A model generated the notes under the pieces. It did not search any database, was not told the origin of the DNA, and saw only the letters and a list, made by a program, of their open reading frames with translations. Of a stretch of DNA of 64,000 bases, positions 1-9,133 are shown piece after piece. Made by a program: the position numbers and the translations under genes. The stretch is taken from positions 1,239,594-1,303,593 of the forward strand of contig NZ_JMJJ01000004.1 of assembly GCF_000710035.2 (NCBI RefSeq), written 5' to 3'. This DNA is from Pantoea ananatis LMG 2665 (GTDB lineage: Bacteria > Pseudomonadota > Gammaproteobacteria > Enterobacterales > Enterobacteriaceae). The number at the start of each line of letters is the position of its first letter. The stretch's first letter is position 1.

Positions 1-1068
1 CAGGTTGTGATTGATGAACATGCCACGGTAACGGCGCTGAAACGAGGAAACTGCCCCGATGCGCCGCGCGTGGGGTTTATCACCCATATCGACACGGTTG
101 ACGTGGGGCTGTCCCCTGACATTCACCCGCAGATCCTCACCTGGCAGGGTGAAGACCTTTGTCTGAACCCACAGCAGGACATCTGGTTACGTCGGGATGC
201 GCACCCGGAGATCGCGCCCTATATCGGCCAGCAGATTATTTTCAGCGACGGCACCAGCGTGCTGGGCGCCGATAACAAGGCGGCCGTGAGCGTCGTCATG
301 ACGCTGATGGAGAATTTGCAGGGCAAACACGGCGACGTCGTGGTGGCGTTCGTGCCGGATGAGGAGATCGGGCTGCGCGGCGCGAAAGCGCTGGATCTTG
401 AAACCCGTTTTAATGTGGATTTCGCCTGGACGATTGATTGCTGCGAGCTGGGCGAAGTCGTTTATGAGAACTTCAACGCGGCCGCAGCGGAAATCCGCTT
501 TACCGGTGTGCCGGCGCATCCGATGTCGGGCAAGGGCGTGCTGGTCAATCCCTTACTGATGGCTCACGATTTTATCAGCCACTTCGACCGGCAGGCGACG
601 CCGGAACATACCGAAGGTCGCGAAGGCTATATCTGGTTTAACGAGATGCAGGCCAACGCCAGCATTGCCACGCTTAACGCCTCGATTCGCGATTTTGATC
701 TGGCAGGCTTTGCTGCACGCAAACAGCAGTTGCAGGCGGTCAGAGATATCATCGCCGCGCGCTATCCCACGGGCAAAGTTGAGCTAACCCTTCGCGATAT
801 TTACAGCAATATCAGCAATGCGATGGGTGAAGATCGTCGGGCGGTTGATCTGATTTTCGCCGCCCTGCAAGCGCTGGATATTGCGCCTAAGGTGATCCCC
901 ATGCGCGGCGGCACCGATGGCGCGGCTTTGTCGGCGAAAGGTCTGTTAACACCCAACTTCTTTACTGGCGCGCATAACTTCCATTCGCGCTTTGAGTTCC
1001 TGCCCGTGACCTCCTTTGTGAAGTCATACCAGGTGGCAGAGAAGCTGTGTTATCTGGCGGCGGAGTGA
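1..1068 (+). CDS. pepT: PepT-like tripeptide aminopeptidase, 5' end outside window
   Basis: Cytosolic zinc exopeptidase of the M20B family that removes N-terminal residues from tripeptides. The reading frame is open from base 1 (Gln-Val-Val-Ile-Asp) and gives about 355 residues; PepT is about 408, so roughly the first 50 are missing upstream. Metal-binding landmarks are in the expected order: THIDT (His), GADNKAA (bridging Asp), PDEEIG (catalytic Glu and ligand), the IDCCELGE region and the late His in GAHNFHSRF. Divergence from E. coli PepT is clear by eye, so it may be a paralogue of the PepT family rather than the strict orthologue. The family assignment is firm and the symbol less so. Confidence 0.8.
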   Translation, partial: QVVIDEHATVTALKRGNCPDAPRVGFITHIDTVDVGLSPDIHPQILTWQGEDLCLNPQQDIWLRRDAHPEIAPYIGQQIIFSDGTSVLGADNKAAVSVVMTLMENLQGKHGDVVVAFVPDEEIGLRGAKALDLETRFNVDFAWTIDCCELGEVVYENFNAAAAEIRFTGVPAHPMSGKGVLVNPLLMAHDFISHFDRQATPEHTEGREGYIWFNEMQANASIATLNASIRDFDLAGFAARKQQLQAVRDIIAARYPTGKVELTLRDIYSNISNAMGEDRRAVDLIFAALQALDIAPKVIPMRGGTDGAALSAKGLLTPNFFTGAHNFHSRFEFLPVTSFVKSYQVAEKLCYLAAE

Positions 1069-1083
1069 TGGGATACAGGCAGT

Positions 1084-1110
1084 AAAAACCGCCTTCGCGA
1101 TGAAGGCGGT
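1084..1110 (-). terminator. Rho-independent terminator of the chemoreceptor gene
   Basis: A perfect 9-bp stem (1088-1096 with 1102-1110, loop GCGAT) is followed, on the minus strand, by a run of five T. It lies 14 bases beyond the stop of the leftward chemoreceptor gene. The plus-strand side has no T-run, so it should serve mainly the minus strand. Confidence 0.75.
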
Positions 1111-1124
1111 GGTCAGATGCGGGT

Positions 1125-2795
1125 TTAGAAAGTTACCCAATCGCCGTTATCCGCCGACGCGGCTTTAGGCTGGAATGAGGTCGTTGGGCTGGCCGGCTGT
1201 GAGGGCGGCTTCCGCGTTGACGTCGGTGCCAGGGGCGCATCGCTGGACAGGCGGAACTGTGCGACAGAGGCCTGCAAGGCTTCCGTCTGCAGCGCCAGCG
1301 CACTGGCGGCGGCGGAGACTTCTTCCACCAGCGCGGCGTTTTGTTGGGTTACGCTGTCCATTTCCGTTACCGCCGTGCCAACCTGCGAAATGCCTTTGCT
1401 TTGTTCTTCTGAGGCGGCCGCGATTTGCTTCATGATCGCGTCAACATCCTGCACCGATTTCAGAATACCGCTCATGGTGCCGCCGGTCGTGCTGACCAGT
1501 TGCGCCCCCTTTTCCACGCGCTCAACGGAATCCGCAATCAGGCCAGCGATCTCTTTTGCCGCACCCGCACTACGCTGGGCCAGATTTCTGACCTCACTGG
1601 CCACAACGGCAAAGCCACGGCCCTGTTCCCCGGCGCGGGCGGCTTCTACTGCGGCGTTAAGCGCGAGGATATTGGTCTGGAACGCAATGCTGTTGATGAC
1701 GTTAGTAATCTCTGCAATTTTCTTCGAACTGTCAGAGATTCCGTTCATCGTGGTGACCACTTCACCGACAAGACTACCGCCCTGTTTGGCCGTGATCGTT
1801 GCGGCTTCGGTCAGGGTACTGGCCTGACGCGCATTTTCCGCATTGAATTTCACGGTCGCCGTCAGTTGTTCCATACTGGCTGCGGTTTGCTCCAGCGCGG
1901 CAGCCTGCTCTTCCGTACGTGAAGACAGATCGTTATTACCAATCGAAATCTCAGCGGCTCCGCGTGAAATGTTTTCCGTGCCGCTGCGAATCGCACTGAC
2001 GGCTTCGCGCAGGCTGTCCTGCATGGCGCTCAGTAAGGGCACCAGTTTGCCGACGCAGTTACGGCCCATATCTTCAACCGGCTTGCTGAGATCGCCTTTG
2101 GCGATGACTGAAAAATGTTCGCGAATTTTTTCCAGCGGCTTAACCAACATTTTTACCAGATAACGGTCGGTAAACAGCAGAATCAGCAAGCCAATCACCA
2201 CGGTGACTGAAATCAGGGTTTTGGTCATCGCGGTCATACGATCGACTTCAACCCGCGTTTGACCCAGTTTGACACTTGCCACTTTATTGAAGTTTTCAGT
2301 ACTGGCACCAAAGGCACGGCTCAGCGCAGGGGTGACGTCATTTGCCTGTTGGCGATAGCTGTCCAGCGAATCCTGGCGGGCGCGCTGAAGCTGAACCGTC
2401 ACGCCCTGGTCGAGCAGTTTTTGCCATTTATCAATGACGTCATTGGCAACGGCTGCATCCATTGGGCCGGGAGAGAGCTGTTTGAACAGGGTCAGCTGCT
2501 GAGACATACTGTCCAGTGCCTGCTGTACGGGCGCGAAAGCCTCATCGTTTTGCGCTGTGCCTGCCGCTTTTTTCTCCATGACGCGCGACAGGCGCGTAAT
2601 CATACGAAAGTACTGATCGTTGCCCTTACTCAACGCGGTCATCTGTTCCACGATATGGCGATCGACATCGTTGCCGTCACTCAACGAATTGAGCGAATGA
2701 ATACTGAACAGCCCGATTCCGCTCCACAGCAGGCAAAACAGCCCGAGTATTGTCAGCATTACCGCGCGAATTGTGAAATTTTTAAGCATACCCAT
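1125..2795 (-). CDS. Methyl-accepting chemotaxis protein
   Basis: Inner-membrane chemoreceptor that would signal through CheA/CheW. The 556-residue protein has an N-terminal membrane helix (about 10-33), a periplasmic sensor of about 155 residues, a second membrane helix (about 190-210), a HAMP domain, and a long cytoplasmic signalling hairpin with the invariant tip around [20 protein letters not shown]. It ends in DWVTF, which resembles the NWETF pentapeptide that tethers CheR and CheB, so it may be one of the high-abundance receptors. The ligand cannot be told from sequence. The start chosen has an AAGGGA ribosome site; a second ATG two codons on is possible. A sigma28-like promoter lies upstream. 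Confidence 0.92.
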   Translation of the reverse strand: MGMLKNFTIRAVMLTILGLFCLLWSGIGLFSIHSLNSLSDGNDVDRHIVEQMTALSKGNDQYFRMITRLSRVMEKKAAGTAQNDEAFAPVQQALDSMSQQLTLFKQLSPGPMDAAVANDVIDKWQKLLDQGVTVQLQRARQDSLDSYRQQANDVTPALSRAFGASTENFNKVASVKLGQTRVEVDRMTAMTKTLISVTVVIGLLILLFTDRYLVKMLVKPLEKIREHFSVIAKGDLSKPVEDMGRNCVGKLVPLLSAMQDSLREAVSAIRSGTENISRGAAEISIGNNDLSSRTEEQAAALEQTAASMEQLTATVKFNAENARQASTLTEAATITAKQGGSLVGEVVTTMNGISDSSKKIAEITNVINSIAFQTNILALNAAVEAARAGEQGRGFAVVASEVRNLAQRSAGAAKEIAGLIADSVERVEKGAQLVSTTGGTMSGILKSVQDVDAIMKQIAAASEEQSKGISQVGTAVTEMDSVTQQNAALVEEVSAAASALALQTEALQASVAQFRLSSDAPLAPTSTRKPPSQPASPTTSFQPKAASADNGDWVTF

Positions 2796-2841
2796 ACTGA
2801 AATCCCTTAAACGTTAACCCGTGACACCGGGCGTATGGTAT

Positions 2842-2868
2842 ATATCGGCATAAAGGCCGAAAATGTAA
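2842..2868 (-). promoter_or_regulatory. Candidate flagellar sigma28 (FliA) promoter of the chemoreceptor gene
   Basis: On the minus strand a -10 element GCCGATAT (2842-2849; consensus GCCGATAA) is 11 bases from TTACATTT (2861-2868; consensus TAAAGTTT), the spacing used by FliA. The -10 matches 7 of 8 bases and the -35 matches 5 of 8. It is 46 bases upstream of the receptor start, which fits class-3 flagellar regulation. Confidence 0.6.
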
Positions 2869-2984
2869 CAGCGCTGTTAAACTTTTTTATGCTGGTGCAC
2901 TGCCTCCGCGACAGATCACCGTTTCAGCAAAAATCAGCCTGGAGGGCGCGCAGGATGGCACCCGGCACGAGGGCTGAGGGAGCA

Positions 2985-4505
2985 CTACAAGCGAACCATA
3001 CGCGACATCATCAGGCGAAACAGCGCCAGCCGCCGACGCATAAAGCGCGGCATGAGTCTGAGCCCCGCTTTCCCCTCGCACCCGAGTGACATTGTCACGT
3101 CATTCTTCGCCTGCCAGGCAGGCCAGGGCAAGATCCCGTCCAGTTGCGTCGTGCTGGTGTTCACGTCGCGGGCAAAGAGAAACCAGTAGTCACTGACCTG
3201 CTGCGCAAACGCGTGATCGGCGTCCGTAAAGCGGCGATCGTCGCTGACAGCGGGCAGGTTATGCAGAGTATTCATGACGTAGGGGATTTCGTTACCGTGC
3301 CAGGTGCCGTGCGGAAAAAGGTCCCGCGAATGTTCAGATACGTAATCAAACCAGTAGCGCCAGCCCGGCATAGCGACTTTTTGCTGCGCCCGCATCACCA
3401 GCCAGGGAAGCAGGCTAAACGTCATATCCCGTGCCACGGCACGTCCGAGCAACGCATCCGTCTCAAGCGGATAAATCCATTTCAACAGCTGATAGCTGAA
3501 CCGGTTTTGACGACGAAGCCGGTCTACCACCGTGGCGGCATCGACACTGAAATACGCCAGTACGCTGGCTTCGTCGCTGTTGCTTCCGGCCATCAGCGGC
3601 AGACGATGCTGACGTCCGGCCATAAACGTCTCCAGTACCGGCGCGGGAAGGACCGCATCGCCCGCGATGGCAACAGGACCGAGCCCGTAGCTGCTGTCCA
3701 GTGACCAAAAGGCCTCAGCAGGCAGCGCGCGCAGCTGTTCCATGCTGGCATCAGCGGGCAAACCTAAACGGCTGGCCACCTGCACGCCTTTCTCAAGCGC
3801 CGTGGTCCGCGTCACGTCTGGCAGACTATAGGCACTCTGCACAATTCCCTTGTGGAACAAACCGGCTGACAGGGGCGAACAGCACAGCGATAACAGGCTA
3901 CGTGCGCCAGATGACTCGCCAAACAGCGTAACGTTACGGGCATCGCCGCCGAAGGCGTGAATATGGCGCTGAACCCAGCGTAAGGCCGCGATCTGATCCA
4001 GCAAGGCAAAATTGTGAAGCGTCCCGGTCGCCGACTGCTCTTTTTCCATGGCCGGATGCGCAAAAAAGCCCAGATGGCCCAGCCGATAGTTAATCGTGAC
4101 GATAACCGCGCCGCGTGAGGCCAGCGGTTTGCCGTTGTAGGGAGCCAGCCCGCCGGAACCGAGGGTAAATCCGCCCCCGTGCAGCCATACCATCACCGGC
4201 AGAGGCTTATCGGGCTGCAGTTCAGGCGTCCAGACATTGAGATAAAGACAGTCCTCGCTGAAATCGCCGGGATCGCCGCCGCCAATCGCAAGGCAGTATT
4301 CGCGGTTCTGCCAGCTCGCGGCAGAAAAATGCAGTGCGCTTCGCACGCCCTGCCAGGGGATGACGGGCTGGGGCGCGCGCCAGCGCTGGTCCCCCACCGG
4401 CGGCGCAGCATAAGGAATACCTTTAAACACAAAGATCCCGTCATCGATGCCGCCTTGCAGCTCACCGTCCGCGATAGCGATCTTCAGGCCGTGCTCATTT
4501 TTCAT
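2985..4505 (-). CDS. Type-B carboxylesterase (para-nitrobenzyl esterase family)
   Basis: Alpha/beta-hydrolase expected to cleave carboxylic esters. The 506 residues show the family pattern: FKGIPYAAPP near the N terminus, EDCLYLNVWTP at about 84-94, the oxyanion loop HGGGF (109-113), the nucleophile elbow FGESSGA (Ser at about 198), a probable acid residue in GSNSDEA (about 315) and the catalytic His in WHGNEIPYV (about 404). There is no signal peptide, so it should be cytoplasmic. Natural substrate is unknown. It stands alone, back to back with the DoxX-like gene and ahead of the chemoreceptor on the same strand. Confidence 0.88.
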   Translation of the reverse strand: MKNEHGLKIAIADGELQGGIDDGIFVFKGIPYAAPPVGDQRWRAPQPVIPWQGVRSALHFSAASWQNREYCLAIGGGDPGDFSEDCLYLNVWTPELQPDKPLPVMVWLHGGGFTLGSGGLAPYNGKPLASRGAVIVTINYRLGHLGFFAHPAMEKEQSATGTLHNFALLDQIAALRWVQRHIHAFGGDARNVTLFGESSGARSLLSLCCSPLSAGLFHKGIVQSAYSLPDVTRTTALEKGVQVASRLGLPADASMEQLRALPAEAFWSLDSSYGLGPVAIAGDAVLPAPVLETFMAGRQHRLPLMAGSNSDEASVLAYFSVDAATVVDRLRRQNRFSYQLLKWIYPLETDALLGRAVARDMTFSLLPWLVMRAQQKVAMPGWRYWFDYVSEHSRDLFPHGTWHGNEIPYVMNTLHNLPAVSDDRRFTDADHAFAQQVSDYWFLFARDVNTSTTQLDGILPWPAWQAKNDVTMSLGCEGKAGLRLMPRFMRRRLALFRLMMSRMVRL

Positions 4506-4677
4506 GCATTATTCCTTGTCTGCGTAGGCGGTCATTATTTCAGGCCATCTGTCTTTGTCCAGAAACACAGCGGGTAAAAATACCGAAAATGTGCGGCGCA
4601 CGTCCGCCGGGATTGACCGCTCCCGGCGAACCTGTTTTTAGTACTGCATGTCGTTTAACGCGTGAGAGGAATAGAAA

Positions 4678-5112
4678 ATGTTCAGTGGCATCAATCAGCT
4701 TTTTGTTCGAATGACCGATCATCCTGACCTGGGCAAGCTGTTATTGCGTCTGACACTGGGTGGACTGCTGCTGTTTCACGGTGAGTTCAAGCTGGTGCAC
4801 GGGGTGGGCTGGATTTCCCAACTGCTGCACCAGCACGGCCTGCCAGGATTTCTTGCCTGGGGTGCCTGGATCGGGGAAATTATCGCCCCGCTGATGCTGA
4901 TTGTGGGGCTGATGACGCGGCCTGCGGCGTTCATTGTGGCGGTGAATATGGTGGTGGCAACGCTGCTGGTCAAAACTGGGGTACTATGGCATCGCACCGG
5001 CGTGGGCGCCTGGTCGCTGGAGACCGAAGCGCTGTTTCTGCTGGGCGCGCTGGTGATCATGCTGCTGGGCGCGGGAAGATTCACGCTGATACGCGATTCA
5101 CGGCTGCAATAG
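4678..5112 (+). CDS. DoxX-family membrane protein
   Basis: Small integral membrane protein of 144 residues with four predicted membrane helices (about 18-36, 55-77, 80-98, 112-132). The segment LGKLLLRLTLGGLLLFHGEFKL and the later GLMTRP motif are typical of DoxX/YphA-type proteins, whose biochemical role is poorly defined but is often linked to redox or oxidative stress. The ATG follows GAGAGGAATAGAAA. It is divergent from the carboxylesterase and convergent with ydcJ; a 7-bp hairpin without a T-run (5122-5141) separates it from ydcJ. Confidence 0.8.
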   Translation: MFSGINQLFVRMTDHPDLGKLLLRLTLGGLLLFHGEFKLVHGVGWISQLLHQHGLPGFLAWGAWIGEIIAPLMLIVGLMTRPAAFIVAVNMVVATLLVKTGVLWHRTGVGAWSLETEALFLLGALVIMLLGAGRFTLIRDSRLQ

Positions 5113-5145
5113 TCGCGCAATCCGGGGCAATCGCGCCCCGGTGGG

Positions 5146-6495
5146 TTAGCATGCCAGGCCGCAACGTTGTAATGAGGCTTCCTGACGCTGGGCATACAGC
5201 GCCATTTCGTCCAGTACTGCGCAGCCCAGTGCGGCTTCAAAGCTGCTGCGGCTTGCCTGGCCTGACGAGCGCGCCTGGGTGTGATCCCCGAGGTTGGACT
5301 GAAAAATCCCCGCCGCACTGACCGGTAGAAAATCCTCATAAATAATGGGATCGGCCAGAATGCGGCCCTGTTCGATCAGGGCGTCCAGCGGTTCACCGGG
5401 CTGAGGCTGTTCAGCCCGGCCTTTATCACTCAGGCGATAATGAAACCAGGCCAGAGCCTCCCGGCGTAGATCGGTTTCGTTATCCGGAAAAGCCTGAAAT
5501 ACAGCAGACAACCGTTGCTGATGCTGTTGATTGTCAGCGCCGCTTCCGGCCTCAGTCAGCAGCCGATCGTAAAGCGCGCGCCCCTCTGGGGTTAAGGCCG
5601 CGCCGCGCTGTTCTATCTCACCAAATCTTGCCGTATGGGTGCCCTGGTAGCCATCTTTGAAAACGACAGGTTCCTCCAGCGCTTTAAAACTGGTCTGGCG
5701 TAATAAAATCGGCACCTTGCGCCGAGGCGGGCCTTCAATAACGTTTTTGGGATCGATACCACGTTCGGGCATTAACGCCTGAACGCGATCAATGTCCAGG
5801 GTTCTCGGTGTCAGGTGGTTGATATGACAGGCAGGAAAACACACGACGTCCGCAATCAGCCGGTGTTGTTGATTAAGGGCCTGATAGGTGTGGCTTTCGA
5901 CGAGGCTATGCGAGTGCCAGCGAAAGGTTTCTAACGCCTCGGTAATAAAGCGCTGCGCCTGCGTCTCAGTCAGACCGCCCTGCTGTTGATGCTGTTGAAT
6001 TAATGCGCGACAGCCTGCGGTGAAAATGTCCCGCGAGGCCAGGATTGCGGCAGCTTCATCGCGCAGCGCCGGGTCTTCAATCAATTCAAGCCGCAGTAAT
6101 GAGGTAAAAATACGGAACGGATTACGACGCAACGCGTCGTCGTCAACAGGGCGAAACGCGGTTGAGTGTACCGGTACGCCCGCCTGAGAAAGGTCATAAT
6201 AGCCGACCGGGAACATGCCCATAACGGCGAACATCTGACGCAGCATGGCCAGTTCTTCGGCGCTGCCAACGCGGATTGCACCGTGGCGTTCCAGGCTTAA
6301 ACGGCTCAGCTCATCGGCTTGCGCCAGGCGCTGCTGCAGGGCGCTGTCCGCCGCCAGCGAGGCCTGATTAACGTCTTTGACCAACTGCATCAACGTGCCG
6401 TACAGCGGCACTTCCTGCTGATACATGTCCGACATTGCCTTTGAAAAGCCCGTACGGATGGCATCCGCACTGATAACGTTATCCATAATCACCAC
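5146..6495 (-). CDS. ydcJ: YdcJ, DUF1338 (2-oxoadipate dioxygenase/decarboxylase family)
   Basis: Strong residue-level match over its full 449 residues to E. coli YdcJ (about 447). The family includes Pseudomonas HglS, an Fe(II) enzyme that converts 2-oxoadipate to D-2-hydroxyglutarate in D-lysine breakdown; whether YdcJ does this in enterobacteria is not established. Likely metal-binding elements are visible: ERHGAIRVG (about 66-74), FPACHINHLTPRT (about 215) and RFGEIEQRG (about 290). The start could be the first ATG or the ATG three codons downstream (MDNVISA), which aligns better with relatives. No lysine-degradation genes are nearby. Confidence 0.88.
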   Translation of the reverse strand: MVIMDNVISADAIRTGFSKAMSDMYQQEVPLYGTLMQLVKDVNQASLAADSALQQRLAQADELSRLSLERHGAIRVGSAEELAMLRQMFAVMGMFPVGYYDLSQAGVPVHSTAFRPVDDDALRRNPFRIFTSLLRLELIEDPALRDEAAAILASRDIFTAGCRALIQQHQQQGGLTETQAQRFITEALETFRWHSHSLVESHTYQALNQQHRLIADVVCFPACHINHLTPRTLDIDRVQALMPERGIDPKNVIEGPPRRKVPILLRQTSFKALEEPVVFKDGYQGTHTARFGEIEQRGAALTPEGRALYDRLLTEAGSGADNQQHQQRLSAVFQAFPDNETDLRREALAWFHYRLSDKGRAEQPQPGEPLDALIEQGRILADPIIYEDFLPVSAAGIFQSNLGDHTQARSSGQASRSSFEAALGCAVLDEMALYAQRQEASLQRCGLAC

Positions 6496-6553
6496 CTGAA
6501 AGCATGAGCGTTGCAGCTACTGTAATCCAACGCGTTGCCGTCAGCGGAAAAAA

Positions 6554-7894
6554 TCATGAATTTGTGATCGGCTTAAAACCATAACGGTTTTTAATCACCA
6601 GCATCGCTGTCGTGAGGACGGCCGGGATCGCCAGAAGCAAAAAGATCAGGTTAAAAGACCAGCCGAGCGACAGCATTTCTGCTCCCACAAACGCGCTGAG
6701 GATGGCACCGATTCGGCCCACGCCATGCATCCAACTGGAGCCGGTCGCGCGGGCATGGGTAGGATAATAGCTGGCTGATAAGGCATTCATGCCGGTATTA
6801 GCACCGTTAAAGCAAAAGCCGCTACAGAAGGCTATGCTGCTCATGACGGTGACCTGCGCCGGTGAGAAACCCAACGCCACAATGGCAATCCCGCCACAAA
6901 AGTAGATGACGGCCAACGCCAGGTTGGCATTAAATCTGTCCATCAACCAGCCGGCAAATAACGAGCCCAGGGTGCCGCCCGCCTGATACATGGCGGTGAT
7001 AATGGCGGCCTGGGTCACGGTCATCCCCTGTTTACTCACCAGCGAAGGCAGCCAGCTACCTATCAGATAAACCAGAAAGAGCCCCATAAAATAGCCGCCC
7101 CACAGCATCAGGCTGCCGGTACGGTAGCGGGGAGAGATAACCGTGGCGATTGCGTTTTTGTCTGGCTGAGTGGCGTCCGCTTCGGAGGATTGAAACTGAC
7201 TGTGCGGGTTCGTACTGCCCGGAATCATACGCTCCAGAATGGTTCGGATGCGTTCTGCCGGCGCACCACGGCTAATTAAGAAACGCACTGATTCTGGCAG
7301 TTGCCGTATCAGCACCGGGAGCACCAGCAGCGGTAAAATACCGCCCAGCAACAGAACAGAATGCCATTCGTAACGCGGTAACAGCCAGGATGCCGCAAAG
7401 CCTCCGCTGGCTGCGCCAAAGGTAAAGCCGCAGAAAACCACGGTGATGATGAATGAGCGACGGCGCTCGGGGGCATATTCTGCGACCAGGGTGCTGACGT
7501 TCGGCATGGCTGCGCCCAATCCGAGCCCGGTCAAAAAGCGGAACAGGATCATCTGCTCAATGCTGTGCGAAAACGCGGTGACCAGCGTCCATAAGCCAAA
7601 AAACAGCACGCTGAATATAATCATTAAGCGACGACCAAAGCGGTCGGCCAGTGGACCGGCGATCATGGCGCCCAGCGCCAGGCCAATAAGCGCCGCACTG
7701 ATGACGACGCCTAACTGATGGTTCGTGACGTTCCAGGACGCTTTCAGCGAGGGCGCGATAAACCCCATGATGGCGATATCCATCCCATCAAGCGCCACGA
7801 CGATAAAACAGAGTACAATCAATCGAATTTGGCCACCGCTCAGGGCACCCTGATTGATTAACCGGCGAACGTCTACCGACTCAACGCTGCTCAC
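6554..7894 (-). CDS. Aromatic acid:H+ symporter, MFS (PcaK-like)
   Basis: Twelve-helix major-facilitator permease of 446 residues. The first helix carries DGMDIAIMGFIAPSL, the aspartate-bearing signature of the AAHS subfamily (4-hydroxybenzoate, protocatechuate and related acids), and loop 2-3 has GPLADRFGRR. It is expected to import a hydroxylated aromatic acid with protons. A PcaQ-like regulator is divergently encoded across a 318-base gap, the usual arrangement for protocatechuate uptake, but no pca ring-cleavage genes are in the window. The exact substrate is therefore open (protocatechuate, 4-hydroxybenzoate, shikimate or similar). A Fur-like site lies about 100 bases upstream. Confidence 0.85.
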   Translation of the reverse strand: MSSVESVDVRRLINQGALSGGQIRLIVLCFIVVALDGMDIAIMGFIAPSLKASWNVTNHQLGVVISAALIGLALGAMIAGPLADRFGRRLMIIFSVLFFGLWTLVTAFSHSIEQMILFRFLTGLGLGAAMPNVSTLVAEYAPERRRSFIITVVFCGFTFGAASGGFAASWLLPRYEWHSVLLLGGILPLLVLPVLIRQLPESVRFLISRGAPAERIRTILERMIPGSTNPHSQFQSSEADATQPDKNAIATVISPRYRTGSLMLWGGYFMGLFLVYLIGSWLPSLVSKQGMTVTQAAIITAMYQAGGTLGSLFAGWLMDRFNANLALAVIYFCGGIAIVALGFSPAQVTVMSSIAFCSGFCFNGANTGMNALSASYYPTHARATGSSWMHGVGRIGAILSAFVGAEMLSLGWSFNLIFLLLAIPAVLTTAMLVIKNRYGFKPITNS

Positions 7895-7991
7895 GGACGT
7901 ACTCTCCTTAACGAAATAACTATCAGTTTTGGTAAAAAAAACGGCGCTTATGATAGCCGATCGTTAACGATAAAACGCGTGAATTTTACAC

Positions 7992-8010
7992 GAGAATAAT
8001 AATCATTCAA
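7992..8010. promoter_or_regulatory. Candidate Fur box
   Basis: GAGAATAATAATCATTCAA matches 14 of 19 positions of the Fur consensus by direct comparison. The 13-base core AATAATAATCATT is identical to the one at the RyhB-type promoter at 48.35 kb. It would suit iron control of the leftward MFS gene. Not tested, and AT-rich sequence makes chance matches possible. Confidence 0.45.
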
Positions 8011-8176
8011 AAAATGGTTAGTTAAGTTAATGATTTTTCAGTCACGACTGGCGGCTGCGTTATCCCACGATAGCGCCTCAAGCTTTGTTTATCAGTAACT
8101 TAAATGAAAACCCGATAAAAAGTACACATTGTTAATAAAAATTTGCAGCAAAGTTAACAAAATCCAGCTTAAATAG

Positions 8177-8194
8177 TTGCCAGTTACCTGGCAA
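8177..8194. promoter_or_regulatory. Inverted repeat, possible LysR-type operator
   Basis: TTGCCAG and CTGGCAA form a perfect 7-bp dyad around TTAC, ending 18 bases before the ATG of the PcaQ-like gene. The position suits autoregulation by the LysR protein. Confidence 0.45.
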
Positions 8195-8212
8195 TGTCAT
8201 TAAGTTTGGGAA

Positions 8213-9133
8213 ATGGAAAAAAATATCCTTTTCAATCAGCGCATCCGCTTGCGTCATTTACATGCCTTTGTTGCCGTTGCGCAGCAGGGAACGCTGGGGC
8301 GTGCAGCCGAGACGTTAAGTCTTAGCCAGCCTGCACTCTCTAAAACCCTTAACGAACTTGAGGAACTGACGGGCGTCAGGCTGTTCGAACGCGGCCGACT
8401 GGGCGCACAGCTCACCACCATGGGAGAGCAGTTTCTGACGCATGCGGTAAAGGTGCTGGATGCACTAAACCATGCCGGTCAGAGTTTTAACGAACAGATC
8501 AACGAGCGTCCTGCCGTGATTCGGCTTGGCGCGCTTACGACTGCCGCGATGGGCATGTTGCCACAGATTCTCGATCGCTTTCATCAACTGCGTCCTAACA
8601 CCACCATTCAGGTTGCCACGTTGCACAACAATGTCTTGCTGGCCGGACTGCGCGCGGGCGAATTTGATATCGGCATTGGTCGTATGGCTGATAAAGAGAT
8701 GATGACCGGCTTAACCTATGAACTGCTGTTCCTCGAATCATTAAAACTGGTTGTCAGGCCGGAACATCCCCTGTTAAGTGACAACGTCACCTTATCCCGC
8801 GCCATGCAGTGGCCGGTAGTGATTTCCCCCGAAGGAACGGCTCCGCGCCGCCTGGCCCAGCAGATGCTTGACGAACAGGGCTGCTGTTTACCGCCACATT
8901 GCGTTGAAACCTCTTCCACATCGCTGGCCCGCCAACTGGCGCTACGCTATGACTACATCTGGTTTGTGCCTTCAGGCGCCATTAAAGAAGATCTCAGTCA
9001 CAACGCCGTCTTCTCGCTGCCCATTACCTCTCCAGGCCCTGGCGAGCCGGTCGGTATTATCACCCGGACCGGCGATACCTTAAGCCTGAGCGCTGAGGTT
9101 CTGATGAGTACTATTCGTAAATTTCACAGTTAG
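8213..9133 (+). CDS. LysR-family regulator, PcaQ-like
   Basis: Transcription regulator of 306 residues. An N-terminal winged helix-turn-helix (about 12-70: RLRHLHAFVAVAQQGTLGRA, SLSQPALSKTLNELE, LFERGRLGAQLT) is followed by a periplasmic-binding-protein-like effector domain with RAGEFDIGIGRM near residue 150. The RLRHLHAF opening and overall pattern resemble PcaQ, the activator of protocatechuate genes. It is divergent from an aromatic-acid permease, its most likely target. Start ATG follows GGGAA. The PcaQ assignment is by family resemblance and context; the inducer is unknown. Confidence 0.82.
   Translation: MEKNILFNQRIRLRHLHAFVAVAQQGTLGRAAETLSLSQPALSKTLNELEELTGVRLFERGRLGAQLTTMGEQFLTHAVKVLDALNHAGQSFNEQINERPAVIRLGALTTAAMGMLPQILDRFHQLRPNTTIQVATLHNNVLLAGLRAGEFDIGIGRMADKEMMTGLTYELLFLESLKLVVRPEHPLLSDNVTLSRAMQWPVVISPEGTAPRRLAQQMLDEQGCCLPPHCVETSSTSLARQLALRYDYIWFVPSGAIKEDLSHNAVFSLPITSPGPGEPVGIITRTGDTLSLSAEVLMSTIRKFHS

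Larger units (their letters stand above)
7895..8212. promoter_or_regulatory. Divergent control region between MFS permease and PcaQ-like regulator
   Basis: This 318-base AT-rich gap has no convincing gene. It carries a Fur-like site at 7992-8010 and a 7-bp dyad at 8177-8194, listed separately. The layout (regulator transcribed away from its target) is that of LysR-controlled pairs. Confidence 0.6.
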
